A DNA stretch of 64,000 nucleotides, taken from positions 186,001-250,000 of the forward strand of contig NZ_JANHOH010000003.1 of NCBI RefSeq assembly GCF_024498135.1, given 5' to 3'. A model generated the notes under the pieces. The model was not told where the DNA came from. It saw only the letters and a list, made by a program, of their open reading frames with translations, and ran no database searches. Both the position numbers and the translations under genes were made by a program. Position 1 is the stretch's first letter; each line of letters starts with the position of its first letter. This DNA is from Mucilaginibacter aquariorum. Its GTDB lineage: Bacteria > Bacteroidota > Bacteroidia > Sphingobacteriales > Sphingobacteriaceae. Shown here one piece after another: positions 25,939 to 34,190 of this stretch.

Positions 25939-27102
25939 TTAGTTCACTTCCAGTTCATCTTTTGATGGCAGTTTCGGGAATGGCTCATGCTGCCCGGTCT
26001 GGTACCAAAACACCACCGAAGCAATATCATCCTGCAAAGGCATATACCTGCCTCCGCTGCGCCAGCCTAAAGCCTGTATGGTAACCTTCAGGTTTTTCTC
26101 AAAACGTATAGGGTCGGCAATATGCCAGCGATACATGCCAAAGCGTTGAGCAACGTTATACAAACCATCGCCGCGTATTACCTGCGGCATGCCGGTATAA
26201 GGGCCGCTAAACTCGGTGTAGTTCCTGCTTTCGCTACCGTCCGGGTTCTTTTTGCGGGTTTCAAAATTGTACGATCCGCAGAAATAATCTTCAGTACCGG
26301 TACCTATAATGGTAGGGAACTTGGTATCGCCATCCATAAAAAATTTGATCTCGCCTTCGCCCCACCAGCCATTTTTGTTGGAGCCGTAGGCCATGTAAGT
26401 GCCTACATACTGGCCTTTGCCCTGTATGCTATCTACCAAAACATAATCTTTTTTGTAGGGCAGCGGGTTTATCCGCCTGAACTGGGCATGAAAATATGCC
26501 GCATCATCGGGCACTTTAGTCAGCGTGTAATCTACCTGGTAATACAGTACCATATCCTCATTATCGATGTTTTCCATAGTAATACGGCATTTTTTACGGA
26601 ACGGCATTGGCCAGTAACAGTTAAAGGCACTGCCCGGGTTTACCACTACTGCCAGCGATGTAACCGGCGCATATTTGCCCCAGCCCATGCAAAAGAAATC
26701 GCCAACGGGCGATTCTACCGATGGCGTGGTTTCATCATCCCAATAAAAACGGATAATAGAGTTGCGCCAGTTTCCGGTAGGTGTCATCCAGATATGTTGT
26801 ATAGCGCCTTCGCCGTTTATTTCGGCAACGGTGTAGGTTGTATGTTTTTTGATGATAACGCTTGGGCTTACCTTCCAGGTTTGGCCCAGGTCGCGGGAAG
26901 CAGCAGCGCCTGTACCGGTTGTAGCCATGCCCCCTTTACCTTTTTCACCGTTAAAATTTTCGGGACTGATGGATCTGCTGATAGCATCGGAGGTGCGATA
27001 AATGTTGCCCATGTTTGCATCGAGGCCATTAAACTTTTGTTGCGCGTGCACAGATACGCTAAGGATGCCAAGCACCCCCGCTAATAAGAAAAGCTTTTTC
27101 AT
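25939..27102 (-). CDS. secreted DUF2961 / GH172-type glycoside hydrolase
   Basis: 387 residues. The signal peptide ends at SVHAQ. The DUF2961 domain fills the rest: GAIQHIWMT, FCMGWGKYAPVTS, KKCRITMENID, then the conserved WWGEGEIKFFMDGD and IIGTGTEDYFCGSYNF blocks carrying the acidic residues. DUF2961 is now glycoside hydrolase family 172, with members acting on difructose dianhydride, alpha-D-fructofuranosides and D-arabinofuranosides. It is the first gene of the sugar operon and would release a monosaccharide for the downstream permease. A long frame on the opposite strand (26122-27084) is a by-product of its codon use. Confidence 0.9.
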   Translation of the reverse strand: MKKLFLLAGVLGILSVSVHAQQKFNGLDANMGNIYRTSDAISRSISPENFNGEKGKGGMATTGTGAAASRDLGQTWKVSPSVIIKKHTTYTVAEINGEGAIQHIWMTPTGNWRNSIIRFYWDDETTPSVESPVGDFFCMGWGKYAPVTSLAVVVNPGSAFNCYWPMPFRKKCRITMENIDNEDMVLYYQVDYTLTKVPDDAAYFHAQFRRINPLPYKKDYVLVDSIQGKGQYVGTYMAYGSNKNGWWGEGEIKFFMDGDTKFPTIIGTGTEDYFCGSYNFETRKKNPDGSESRNYTEFSGPYTGMPQVIRGDGLYNVAQRFGMYRWHIADPIRFEKNLKVTIQALGWRSGGRYMPLQDDIASVVFWYQTGQHEPFPKLPSKDELEVN

Positions 27103-27219
27103 AAGTTTTATTATAGGTTTAACGACTAAAAGTAGTAAATATCTAATTACAATAACATAACAAGTATGCTACACAATACCGGATATCGCCCGGATATCTT
27201 AAAAGCGGGATGGTTTTGG

Positions 27220-27227
27220 TATCTTTG
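27220..27227 (+). promoter_or_regulatory. -7 box of the DEAD-box-like gene
   Basis: TATCTTTG matches TAnnTTTG exactly, 19 bases before the ATG at 27247. The -33 TTG is not clear. The spacer 27103-27246 is divergent, so the GH172 promoter should lie on the other strand here. Confidence 0.45.
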
Positions 27228-27246
27228 CGCTCTTTATATTTTTTAA

Positions 27247-28560
27247 ATGGTGTGGGCAGATAAATTTAAGCTGAATAAGCAATTAATAAAATCGGTAAAC
27301 GATGCAGGATTTGACAATCCGAAAGAATTACAGCTAAAAACGCTTAACCGCATTATTGGCGGGCAGGATGTTATTGCTATTGGCCCCGAGGGCTGCGGTA
27401 AAACCACAGTTTTGGTTTTGGCTACCTTAAACCGGTTTAAGCATAGTGCCGATGGCGTGCCCAAGGCTTTGATATTAGCGCCCGACCAGGAAAAAGTATT
27501 TGAGATACTGGCGCAGTTTGACAGGTTAAACCGCAATCAATCTATCCGTATTGTTAGCCTGCATGCCGGCCAAACCACCGAACAGAACATGGATGACCTT
27601 GCCGATGGTTCTGATATTGTAGTGGCTACGCCCGACAGGGCACGTGCCATATACCTAAAGCTTGGCCTCAACCTAAATAAAGTTGATTTTTTTGCTGTAG
27701 ATGATGCGCAGCTTATCATTAAGAAAGGCTTACAACTCCCTGTAGTAGAACTGGCTAACAGCATTGGCAAAGCCCAGCATTTGGTATTTACCGAGGTGAT
27801 GCATGATAAGCTTGAAAAGATGATAGTGCCATTTATGCAGCTGCCTGCAACTATCGAAGTTGAGGAAATGCCGGAAGAACAATTACCCGTTCACCCGCAG
27901 ATGCTGTACCATTTGCCAAACTTTGGCACCAAGCTAAACCTGCTAAACTTGTTCTTATATGATGAGGAGCTGTTTACCAAAACGGTAGTTTTTGCCAACA
28001 CCCGCCTCACTGCCGAAACTATTTATAAGAGCCTGTATAATCGCCTGCGTAACGCGGTGACCACTATAAACCCCTTATCTTTTGAGTATAATAAGGTAAA
28101 GGATATCAGCGAATTTAAAGCGGATAGCAGCCTGCGTGTGCTGATAGTTGCCAATGAAGGCACAGAGGATATTGATGTAACCGGCATCCCTTTTATCATC
28201 CATCTTGACCTTCCGGCAGAGAAAGATATCTACATAAAGCATATTGAAAACCACGATATTGATGCTGAAGATGAAACCTTAGCTTTAACCTTTGCTACCG
28301 ATCTTGAGCTTGACCAGGTACGCAAAATAGAACAGGCTACCGGCCAAAAAATGCAAAAGGCAGATCTGCCCGAAGAACTGGTAATGGAAAAAGACCGCAA
28401 GCAGAAAGAAAGTGAAAAAGTAAAGAAGGTTGTTAAGCCAGATCCAAACCAATATGTACCGGGCGAAGCTTTCCATGAGAAAAAGCCGGAAAATTCAAAA
28501 ACTTACAACTACAGTTCGGGCACCAAAGCCAAAATGAACATGAAGAAAAAGCACGGCTAA
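27247..28560 (+). CDS. degenerate DEAD-box RNA helicase-like protein
   Basis: 437 residues. The fold is that of a DEAD-box helicase: Q motif (GFDNPKELQ, 21-29), Walker A GPEGCGKT (46-53) and TPDR (128-131) are present. But motif II reads VDDAQ (151-155) instead of DEAD, motif III FTEV (181-184) instead of SAT, and where motif VI (HRxGRxxR) should be, the sequence is HIENHDIDAE (331-340). Arginine fingers are therefore missing. The C-terminal ~65 residues are a lysine-rich tail suited to RNA binding. ATP binding seems possible, unwinding doubtful. It stands alone, with a promoter-like -7 box upstream and a large palindromic repeat after its stop. Confidence 0.88.
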   Translation: MVWADKFKLNKQLIKSVNDAGFDNPKELQLKTLNRIIGGQDVIAIGPEGCGKTTVLVLATLNRFKHSADGVPKALILAPDQEKVFEILAQFDRLNRNQSIRIVSLHAGQTTEQNMDDLADGSDIVVATPDRARAIYLKLGLNLNKVDFFAVDDAQLIIKKGLQLPVVELANSIGKAQHLVFTEVMHDKLEKMIVPFMQLPATIEVEEMPEEQLPVHPQMLYHLPNFGTKLNLLNLFLYDEELFTKTVVFANTRLTAETIYKSLYNRLRNAVTTINPLSFEYNKVKDISEFKADSSLRVLIVANEGTEDIDVTGIPFIIHLDLPAEKDIYIKHIENHDIDAEDETLALTFATDLELDQVRKIEQATGQKMQKADLPEELVMEKDRKQKESEKVKKVVKPDPNQYVPGEAFHEKKPENSKTYNYSSGTKAKMNMKKKHG

Positions 28561-28580
28561 GCTTTTTGAAGGACATTTAA

Positions 28581-28692
28581 TTCCCTCCCATCGGGAGGGG
28601 TGAGATAGGATGCGCAGTGGCAGGGAGGGGTTTAGCCGCCTTCCAATATCGCTTTGTTAAACCCCTCCCTACACCCTCCCGTTGGGAGGGAA
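28581..28692. repeat. G/C-rich composite palindromic repeat (REP-like)
   Basis: Two end hairpins CCCTCCC-ATC-GGGAGGG (28583-28599) and CCCTCCC-GTT-GGGAGGG (28674-28690) flank a 12-bp inverted repeat GGGAGGGGTTTA (28623-28634) / TAAACCCCTCCC (28658-28669). The outer ends TTCCCTCCC and GGGAGGGAA also pair. A 28-base block (28659-28686) recurs exactly at 35641-35668. It may also terminate the preceding gene. Confidence 0.85.
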
Positions 28693-28851
28693 TCGCACAA
28701 CCCGTGCTTTTTCGTCATTGCTTGAATCTTTATTAAGGTGACTCTACAGACCGTTTTAACGTCTTCCAACCTGCCTCAAAACTGTGTATTATATTGTTCG
28801 GGTAACTACCGTAAAAATTTGATTTTTAATGATTTAAATGATTAATTTTAA

Positions 28852-28869
28852 TGTAACAAACACGTTACA
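28852..28869. promoter_or_regulatory. operator-like palindrome TGTAAC-N6-GTTACA
   Basis: Perfect 6-base arms separated by 6 bases, ending 21 bases before the ATG of the secreted NTF2-like gene. Such spacing fits a dimeric repressor site, but no regulator is adjacent. Confidence 0.4.
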
Positions 28870-28890
28870 ACCAATTTAAATCCTAAAATC

Positions 28891-29373
28891 ATGAAAAAGC
28901 TTTTTTTGTTTCTTTTCCTATCCGTGCCATTTGTGGCAATGAGTCAGGCAAACGGCGGTTACACCGCCAGTTACTCGTCAAAGTTTACCATTGCCAGTCC
29001 AACGTACTCCGACAAAATTTTGACGCTTTGGAAAGACTTTGAAAATAACACATTAGATGCACATATGGATTTCTTTGCAGATACAGTGACCATGATGTTT
29101 GCAAACGGGACTGTAATAAAAGGCAAGGCAGAGAATTTAAAGGGCGCAAAGGAGTATAGAAGCGCGATGCAGAATTATAAGGTGAAGTTACATGCCTGGC
29201 TGAGCTTAAAAAGTGACAAGAATGAAAATGTGGTTTGCGTTTGGGGATCCGAAGAATATACTGATAAAACCGCGAAACAGGTTAAAGCAGGCATACATGA
29301 AGTATGGATATTTAATAAAGATGGGAAAGTGGGTTTAATGATGCAATTCGCGAGTGTAGAGGGCAGTATGTGA
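28891..29373 (+). CDS. secreted NTF2-like (SnoaL-type) protein
   Basis: 160 residues with a clear signal peptide (MKKLFLFLFLSVPFVAMSQ). The mature part has the NTF2-like pattern: a first helix ILTLWKDFENNTLDAHMDFF, the short FADTVTMMFANGTVIKG segment, then four strands ending IHEVWIFNKDGKVGLMMQF. The fold hosts varied small-molecule enzymes and binding proteins; no catalytic residues can be fixed here, so the function is unknown. It is monocistronic, with its own terminator at 29388-29411 and an operator-like palindrome upstream. Confidence 0.82.
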   Translation: MKKLFLFLFLSVPFVAMSQANGGYTASYSSKFTIASPTYSDKILTLWKDFENNTLDAHMDFFADTVTMMFANGTVIKGKAENLKGAKEYRSAMQNYKVKLHAWLSLKSDKNENVVCVWGSEEYTDKTAKQVKAGIHEVWIFNKDGKVGLMMQFASVEGSM

Positions 29374-29387
29374 TAGTTTATGATATT

Positions 29388-29411
29388 AAAGGCTGCCTCA
29401 GGGCGGCCTTT
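29388..29411 (+). terminator. intrinsic terminator after the NTF2-like gene
   Basis: Stem AAAGGCTGCC (29388-29397) and GGCGGCCTTT (29402-29411), one G-U pair, loop TCAG, followed by a run of T to 29414. Confidence 0.9.
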
Positions 29412-29427
29412 TTTGTGAATGTAACTA

Positions 29428-29655
29428 CTATCCCTCAATTTCTTTATAAAACTCGATATAGAGATCTTCTACTTTTTTGCGTGCCCATGAGGTTTTACGC
29501 AAAAATTTCAGGCTGGAGCCAATACTGGGATTATCCAGAAAGCAGTTGATACGGATACGGTACCCCATCTCTGCCCAACCCAGGTGGGCGACTAAAGCAT
29601 TCAGGATGGCTTCTAATGTTTTGCCGTGCAGCGGGTCATTTGATTTTTGATCCAT
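29428..29655 (-). CDS. VF530 family (DUF2132) DNA-binding protein
   Basis: 75 residues, full length for the family. VF530 proteins are small helical proteins annotated as DNA-binding, with no established role. Recognisable blocks are DPLHGKTLEAILNALVAHLGW at the N-terminus, INCFLDNPSIGSSLKFLRKTSWAR in the middle and VEDLYIEF near the end. It lies between the NTF2-like gene (convergent) and the KDPG aldolase gene, with 74 bases to the latter, and is probably expressed alone. Confidence 0.92.
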   Translation of the reverse strand: MDQKSNDPLHGKTLEAILNALVAHLGWAEMGYRIRINCFLDNPSIGSSLKFLRKTSWARKKVEDLYIEFYKEIEG

Positions 29656-29729
29656 AGGGACAAAAGTAGGATTTCTTTTTTACCACAGAGGTATGGAGAG
29701 AACCTCTGTTCACTCTGTGGTTAATATAA

Positions 29730-30389
29730 TTATTTGCTCAATTGTACCAGCTCTAAGGCTTTAACGGTATCGTTATATAACTGGTCGTACAGACGCTTAT
29801 CCAATACATTACGGCTCACCAATTTGCTGCCCATGCCCACAGCACATACCCCCGACCTAAACCACTCTGCAATGTTACCTGCCTCTATCTCTACCCCACC
29901 GGTTGGTATGAACAATTGCCCCGGGAACAACTCCCTGATAGAGGATATGAACGCCGGCCCAACAATGTTGGCCGGGAATATCTTTATCAACCGTGCCTTA
30001 TGCTGCTGGGCCACATTGATCTCGGTAGGCGTCATACAACCGGGGATCCAAAGTTTACTGTGTTTATCAGCTACACGGGCAACTTCGCTATCTATTATCG
30101 GCGATACAATAAAATCTGCCCCTGCTTCAATAAAAGCTTCTGCCTCTGAACCGGTTTTTATGGTACCGATACCCAAATGCATATCCGGCATTTCGGCGGA
30201 TACAGCCTTTTTTATGATATGAAAGTTGCTTAGCGCTTCTTTACCCCTGTTCGTATATTCTAACACCCTAACACCTGCCCGGTACAAAGTGCGTATTACC
30301 TCCAGGCTTACTTCGGCATCTTCATAGAAGAACAAAGGCAGCATGCCCTGCGATAAAATGGTATCTAAAACTATCTCTTTATTATTCAT
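29730..30389 (-). CDS. eda: KDPG / 2-keto-4-hydroxyglutarate aldolase
   Basis: 219 residues. Eda cleaves 2-keto-3-deoxy-6-phosphogluconate to pyruvate and glyceraldehyde-3-phosphate. The TIM-barrel motifs are present: RTLYRAGVRVLEYTNRG with the active-site Glu, HLGIGTIKTGSEAEAFIEAG, FIVSPIID, the segment WIPGCMTPTEI, the Schiff-base lysine in LIKIFPAN, and FIPTGGVE. The start overlaps the sugar kinase stop by 8 bases, so kinase and aldolase are co-translated as an Entner-Doudoroff-type pair for 2-keto-3-deoxygluconate. Confidence 0.94.
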   Translation of the reverse strand: MNNKEIVLDTILSQGMLPLFFYEDAEVSLEVIRTLYRAGVRVLEYTNRGKEALSNFHIIKKAVSAEMPDMHLGIGTIKTGSEAEAFIEAGADFIVSPIIDSEVARVADKHSKLWIPGCMTPTEINVAQQHKARLIKIFPANIVGPAFISSIRELFPGQLFIPTGGVEIEAGNIAEWFRSGVCAVGMGSKLVSRNVLDKRLYDQLYNDTVKALELVQLSK

Positions 30390-31425
30390 ACTTTATCGCT
30401 TTAATAATTTCGTCAACTGTATTTGTGGTGGCATCACTGGTAATAAATAGTTTCTGGAATGCAGCGGCTGTTGCAAATTCAAGTGTTTGCTGCGCAGGTT
30501 GATTATTGTAGAAACCATATATCAGCCCGGCCATAAAACAATCGCCGGTACCCACCTTATCAACCTTCTCTTGGGTGTTATATTCATGCGAGGTATAAAA
30601 CCCGTCATCGGTATACAAACTGGTGTAGTAATCAATATCATCCCATTCATCAAAACGAAAGGTATTGGCTACGGCTTTGCATTTAGGGTATTGCTCCGCT
30701 ATACGTTTTGAAGATGACAGGGCTTCTTTCAGGTAAATACTCTTCTGACCGGATTCGTGAATGTCGCCCAAAACCTCAATACCTAACATCTTTTCGGCTG
30801 CCCAAATGTTGCCCATTATCACGTCGCAGTATTTCACCAATTGTGGCATAACCTCCTGTGGTTGTTTACCATACTGCCATAACTTAGAGCGATAATTTAA
30901 ATCGACTGATATGGTAATACCTTTTTTTGAAGCCGCCTTCAAAGCCTCCAGGCACACATCAGCTACCTGCTGATTTATAGCCGGGCAGATAGCGCTAAAA
31001 TGAAACCAGCTTACCCTATCCAACACTTTATCCCAGTCGATCATACCAGGCTTTAGATCGGCAAAAGCCGAATTTGCACGGTCATAAATGAGGGCATCAT
31101 GCTTCAGGTCTTTCCCTTTGGTAAGGAAGTAAAGACCTAACCTGTTGCCATGATAATACACCGGCGAAGTGTCTATATTCTTTTTATTAAGATAACCGAT
31201 GATCTGTTCTGAAAGGCCGTTCTTTGGCAGGGCGGTAAAGTACTTAGATGGCACATCCCATAAAGCCAGGGCCGTCGCCACATTGAGCTCGGCACCGCCT
31301 ACATAAAATGGCAGTGCCTTATTGTCCAGCCAATTACCGTCGGCATCCGGACTGATCCTTAACAGCAACTCGCCGAATGATAGTACCGCGCCGCTTTTAA
31401 AGTTTTTTAACAATAAACCGCTCAT
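30382..31425 (-). CDS. kdgK: 2-keto-3-deoxygluconate kinase (PfkB family)
   Basis: 347 residues from the ATG at 31423-31425 (MSGLLLKNFKSG). The frame is open another 38 codons, but that extension runs through the terminator at 31525-31553 and is rejected. The PfkB fold is seen in VLSFGELLLRISP, YVGGAELNVATALA, the ISVDLNYRSKLW block, and the C-terminal signature VGTGDCFMAGLIYG with the catalytic Asp. Together with the overlapping aldolase gene, phosphorylation of 2-keto-3-deoxygluconate is the most likely job, feeding from uronic or aldonic acids. Confidence 0.92.
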   Translation of the reverse strand: MSGLLLKNFKSGAVLSFGELLLRISPDADGNWLDNKALPFYVGGAELNVATALALWDVPSKYFTALPKNGLSEQIIGYLNKKNIDTSPVYYHGNRLGLYFLTKGKDLKHDALIYDRANSAFADLKPGMIDWDKVLDRVSWFHFSAICPAINQQVADVCLEALKAASKKGITISVDLNYRSKLWQYGKQPQEVMPQLVKYCDVIMGNIWAAEKMLGIEVLGDIHESGQKSIYLKEALSSSKRIAEQYPKCKAVANTFRFDEWDDIDYYTSLYTDDGFYTSHEYNTQEKVDKVGTGDCFMAGLIYGFYNNQPAQQTLEFATAAAFQKLFITSDATTNTVDEIIKAIKYE

Positions 31426-31524
31426 AGTATTCAGGATGTTTTTCTTAGATAAGTTGGCTGAAATTATATAATTCATTTGTATATCCGTCCAAAAAAGTGA
31501 AAATTGGATGGTTTGGAAAACAAA

Positions 31525-31553
31525 AAAGCCCGTAAACACAATTTACAGGCTTT
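31525..31553 (-). terminator. intrinsic terminator of the DUF4920 gene
   Basis: Read on the minus strand, AAAGCCTGTAAA pairs with TTTACGGGCTTT (one G-U) around a 5-base loop, followed by TTTGTTTTCC. It separates the DUF4920 transcript from the kdgK-eda pair. Confidence 0.85.
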
Positions 31554-31575
31554 GTATATTTCGAGTACCTTTTAG

Positions 31576-32049
31576 TTATTTCACTACCAGTACGCCATCG
31601 GCCATAATAGAAATATCTTTCTTCGGCTCTTTTATCATGGCTATTTCTTCTTTGCTTTTGCCTGCATCAGCAGCGTAATGTTTTAAGCGCTCAACCGAAG
31701 TTTCTTTCACTTTGGCTTTACCTTCAATTACTACGGTTTTACCCACAATATTTTGCGGCATAAAGTATTCGTAGTTGGTAAATTGCACCATTATTGGTGC
31801 ACCATTAGCTTGCGAAAGCTTCATGAAGCAGCCTTTCTTTTTGCAAACCTCAACTACAGTTCCGGTGACTTTACCAGTATAAACGCTATCGGCGCTTAAG
31901 GTTTTGTTTAAGTCCTCAGTATTTACAGCGTTATCCGCGGTAACGGTTTTACCATAGGTTACGCCGGCATCGGCTGGTTTAATAGTGCTTTGTGCAAATG
32001 TGATGGCGCTAAAACCAAGGCAAATTGCAAGTAGGGTAATTCTTTTCAT
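31576..32049 (-). CDS. DUF4920 family exported protein
   Basis: 157 residues with a signal peptide ending at TFAQ. The mature protein is a small beta-barrel-type domain: VYTGKVTGTVVEVCKKKGCFMKL (an OB-like stretch with two cysteines in a CKKKGC motif), then IMVQFTNYEYFMPQNIVGKTVVIEG. This is the DUF4920 family of Bacteroidota, with unknown function; the Cys pair could bind metal or be redox-active. It has its own -7 box (32077-32084) and terminator, so it is monocistronic. Confidence 0.9.
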   Translation of the reverse strand: MKRITLLAICLGFSAITFAQSTIKPADAGVTYGKTVTADNAVNTEDLNKTLSADSVYTGKVTGTVVEVCKKKGCFMKLSQANGAPIMVQFTNYEYFMPQNIVGKTVVIEGKAKVKETSVERLKHYAADAGKSKEEIAMIKEPKKDISIMADGVLVVK

Positions 32050-32538
32050 ATCTGGTTTTTTTAGGATGATCGTTCACAAAAATAACACATTATTTTAATT
32101 ATGTACTACTTGAATTAAGGTTGGAAATGTTGAGATTTTTCACCCCACTCCTACCGCATACCTCTCGGTATGTTGAGGGACTTTATCTTAATTTCAGCAA
32201 AATACTTTTGAAATGCGCTTCGTATTAATGGGCAAAAATAAACATGCACTATTACTTCATGTAAATTACGAAAATATCTGATTATAAATTTACTAAATAT
32301 TTTTCATTCATCGATTTTCGTTATAGTTAATACGATTTTAAAGCATTTTTCAGGGCAAAATCAGGGCTATCCCGGGATAATTCAAGTAAATATTCTTCAG
32401 AGAATATTAGTATGCCCAAGGCAGCAATTGCGGTAGACATGTGATAGAAAACGTGCCTGCTCAAATAGCTAAACTCAAGCCCCTACCCTTTCACTCCCCG
32501 AAAAGAGATTATACATATTAGCACTTCTAAAACCAGCT
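32050..32538. other. 489-base spacer without recognisable genes
   Basis: It holds the DUF4920 -7 box and a small hairpin GCATACC-TCTC-GGTATG near 32156-32172. The rest is AT-rich; I find no protein-like frame, tRNA or known RNA. Confidence 0.5.
32077..32084 (-). promoter_or_regulatory. -7 box of the DUF4920 gene
   Basis: On the minus strand this reads TATTTTTG, an exact TAnnTTTG, 27 bases before the ATG. No TTG is found at the usual distance upstream. Confidence 0.45.
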
Positions 32539-33144
32539 TTAACTTATCATCCGGAAGGTGAGATTGATGCGCTCTTTCATCGTCTTAACAGATTTGGGCA
32601 CCTGATGCTCCCAGTTATGTTGCAGGTCGCCTTTCATGATCAGCAGCGAGCCGTTCTCCAGTTCAACCGAGTACTTCAGCTTATGGTTTTGCTTGTGCCT
32701 TACATCAAAGCGGCGTACCTGCCCAAAGCTTACCGAGGCTATTACAGGGTTTATACCCAGCTCAGGCTCATCATCTGCATGCCAGGCAACAGAATCATTG
32801 CCGTTCCTATAATCGTTAAGCAGAACGCTGTTAAACGCTAATCCGGCAGCTTGTTCAACTCTTTGTTTGATGAAGAGCAGTTCTGCTGTCCAGGGAAAGG
32901 GGTGGTACTTATTGCCACTAAAGGCGTAGGTTTTGCTATTATCGCCATACCAGGCGGTTAAACGTGGTGTATTTAGCAGTTTACCATACATTTGGATAGT
33001 TTCTTGTTTCCATGCTATGGTTGCCTTTAGCTTTTGCATCAGGCCGGTACTTTCATCACGGGTAAAAAAGTTGGGGCGGTAGTCCATTAGTTCCGGGGGG
33101 AGTTTTAAACTTTGCCCGCCATCAAAAAAGCTAAGTTGTTCCAT
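32539..33144 (-). CDS. alkB: AlkB-type DNA/RNA demethylase
   Basis: 201 residues from the ATG at 33142-33144; the frame opens at a TTG five codons earlier. AlkB-like 2-oxoglutarate/Fe(II) dioxygenases remove methyl groups from damaged bases. The ALKBH2/3-like signature is intact: LTAWYGDNSKTYAFSG, NSVLLNDYRNGNDSVAWHADDEP (iron ligands His and Asp in WHAD), ASVSFGQVRRFDVRHK, the second His in LQHNWEHQVPK, and the oxoglutarate arginine in RINLTFR. It is monocistronic and divergent from the hydrolase gene at 33291. Confidence 0.95.
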   Translation of the reverse strand: MEQLSFFDGGQSLKLPPELMDYRPNFFTRDESTGLMQKLKATIAWKQETIQMYGKLLNTPRLTAWYGDNSKTYAFSGNKYHPFPWTAELLFIKQRVEQAAGLAFNSVLLNDYRNGNDSVAWHADDEPELGINPVIASVSFGQVRRFDVRHKQNHKLKYSVELENGSLLIMKGDLQHNWEHQVPKSVKTMKERINLTFRMIS

Positions 33145-33290
33145 TAATATCTTCAACAAGTTTCGGTATGAATAGTGTTGTAATTTATCTAATTTTAAAG
33201 GTTTTTAAGGGATTATTTTAGCCAAAAACCGACCATAAATCGCCCCGGAAACGGCCTGAATAGTAACATTATTAAACTAAATCATCTGTC

Positions 33291-34190
33291 ATGAAATTTT
33301 GCCCATATTTCGTTGCCCTTTTTTTGTGTCTCGCCCTGTTTGCCTGCAATAACCCGCAGCCAAAAAATACCACCGCCATTAACGATGACAAAGACATCAC
33401 CACAAACCTGGTGAGCGACGGCGTTAGGATAGATTATACCGATACCGGTACCGGCGATACCACCCTCCTGTTTGTTCACGGCTGGTGTATCAATAAAACT
33501 TACTGGGCCGACCAGGTTGCCTACTTTGGTAAGCGGTACAGGGTAGTTACCATTGACCTGCCCGGTTTTGGAAAATCGGGTAAGAACAGGACCAAATGGA
33601 ACACCGCCACCTTCGGCCAGGACATTAAGAACGTGATAAACCAGTTAGGCCTAAAGAATGTGATATTGGTAGGCCACTCTATGGCCGGCAATATTGTTTT
33701 GCAAGGAGCTGTTGACGCACCCGAAAATGTATTAGCGCTGGTTGGGGTGGATAACTTTAAATCGGTTGGGGTAGCCTGGACTGATAGCGTAAAGGCTATG
33801 AAAGAATATGCGGAAGCTATGGCCGCGATGAAAAAGAACTTTAAAGCCGTTGCTTTTGATTGGTTTAATAAAGGCTTGTTTTATAAAACTACCAGTAAGG
33901 CCCTCAGGGAACGTATTTTAAATGATGTAGCACATTCCGACTCAACGGTTGCCATTGCCTGCCAGGAATGGGATAATTTTAACGATGCCGCCCAACTATT
34001 AAAAGCTAAAAAGAAACTTTACCTTATCAACAGCGACTACCAGCCCACCGATACCACAGGACTAATATCAAAGAAAATCCCTTATAAGTTACTGGAGGTA
34101 CATGCCACAGGCCATTTCCCGATGGTGGAAAAGCCGGCGGAATTTAACAAGCTGTTAGATAGTGCTATTGCTGATATAAAACATCATTAA
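33291..34190 (+). CDS. alpha/beta-hydrolase lipoprotein
   Basis: 299 residues. Lipobox LFAC with the lipidated Cys at about 19. The alpha/beta-hydrolase core follows: FVHGWCINKTYW (oxyanion loop), DLPGFGKSGKN, nucleophile elbow GHSMAG, acidic residue near YLINSDYQPTD, and the catalytic His in HATGHFPMVEKP. The complete triad suggests an active esterase or related enzyme in the envelope; substrate unknown. Its last 26 bases overlap the end of the convergent histidine kinase gene. Confidence 0.9.
   Translation: MKFCPYFVALFLCLALFACNNPQPKNTTAINDDKDITTNLVSDGVRIDYTDTGTGDTTLLFVHGWCINKTYWADQVAYFGKRYRVVTIDLPGFGKSGKNRTKWNTATFGQDIKNVINQLGLKNVILVGHSMAGNIVLQGAVDAPENVLALVGVDNFKSVGVAWTDSVKAMKEYAEAMAAMKKNFKAVAFDWFNKGLFYKTTSKALRERILNDVAHSDSTVAIACQEWDNFNDAAQLLKAKKKLYLINSDYQPTDTTGLISKKIPYKLLEVHATGHFPMVEKPAEFNKLLDSAIADIKHH

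Larger units (their letters stand above)
28561..28890. other. 330-base spacer with composite palindrome and operator-like site
   Basis: The first part holds the G/C-rich repeat at 28581-28692; the last part has a TGTAAC-N6-GTTACA palindrome at 28852-28869. I see no small gene and no tRNA. Confidence 0.7.

Noticed and set aside
26122..27084. 320-codon open frame on the plus strand opposite the GH172-like gene
   Set aside because: It is fully antisense to a gene with a signal peptide and clear family motifs; its translation has no recognisable domain and reflects codon bias of the real gene.
31426..31539. 38-codon N-terminal extension of the sugar kinase
   Set aside because: The extension begins inside the terminator of the preceding gene and adds no PfkB-like sequence.
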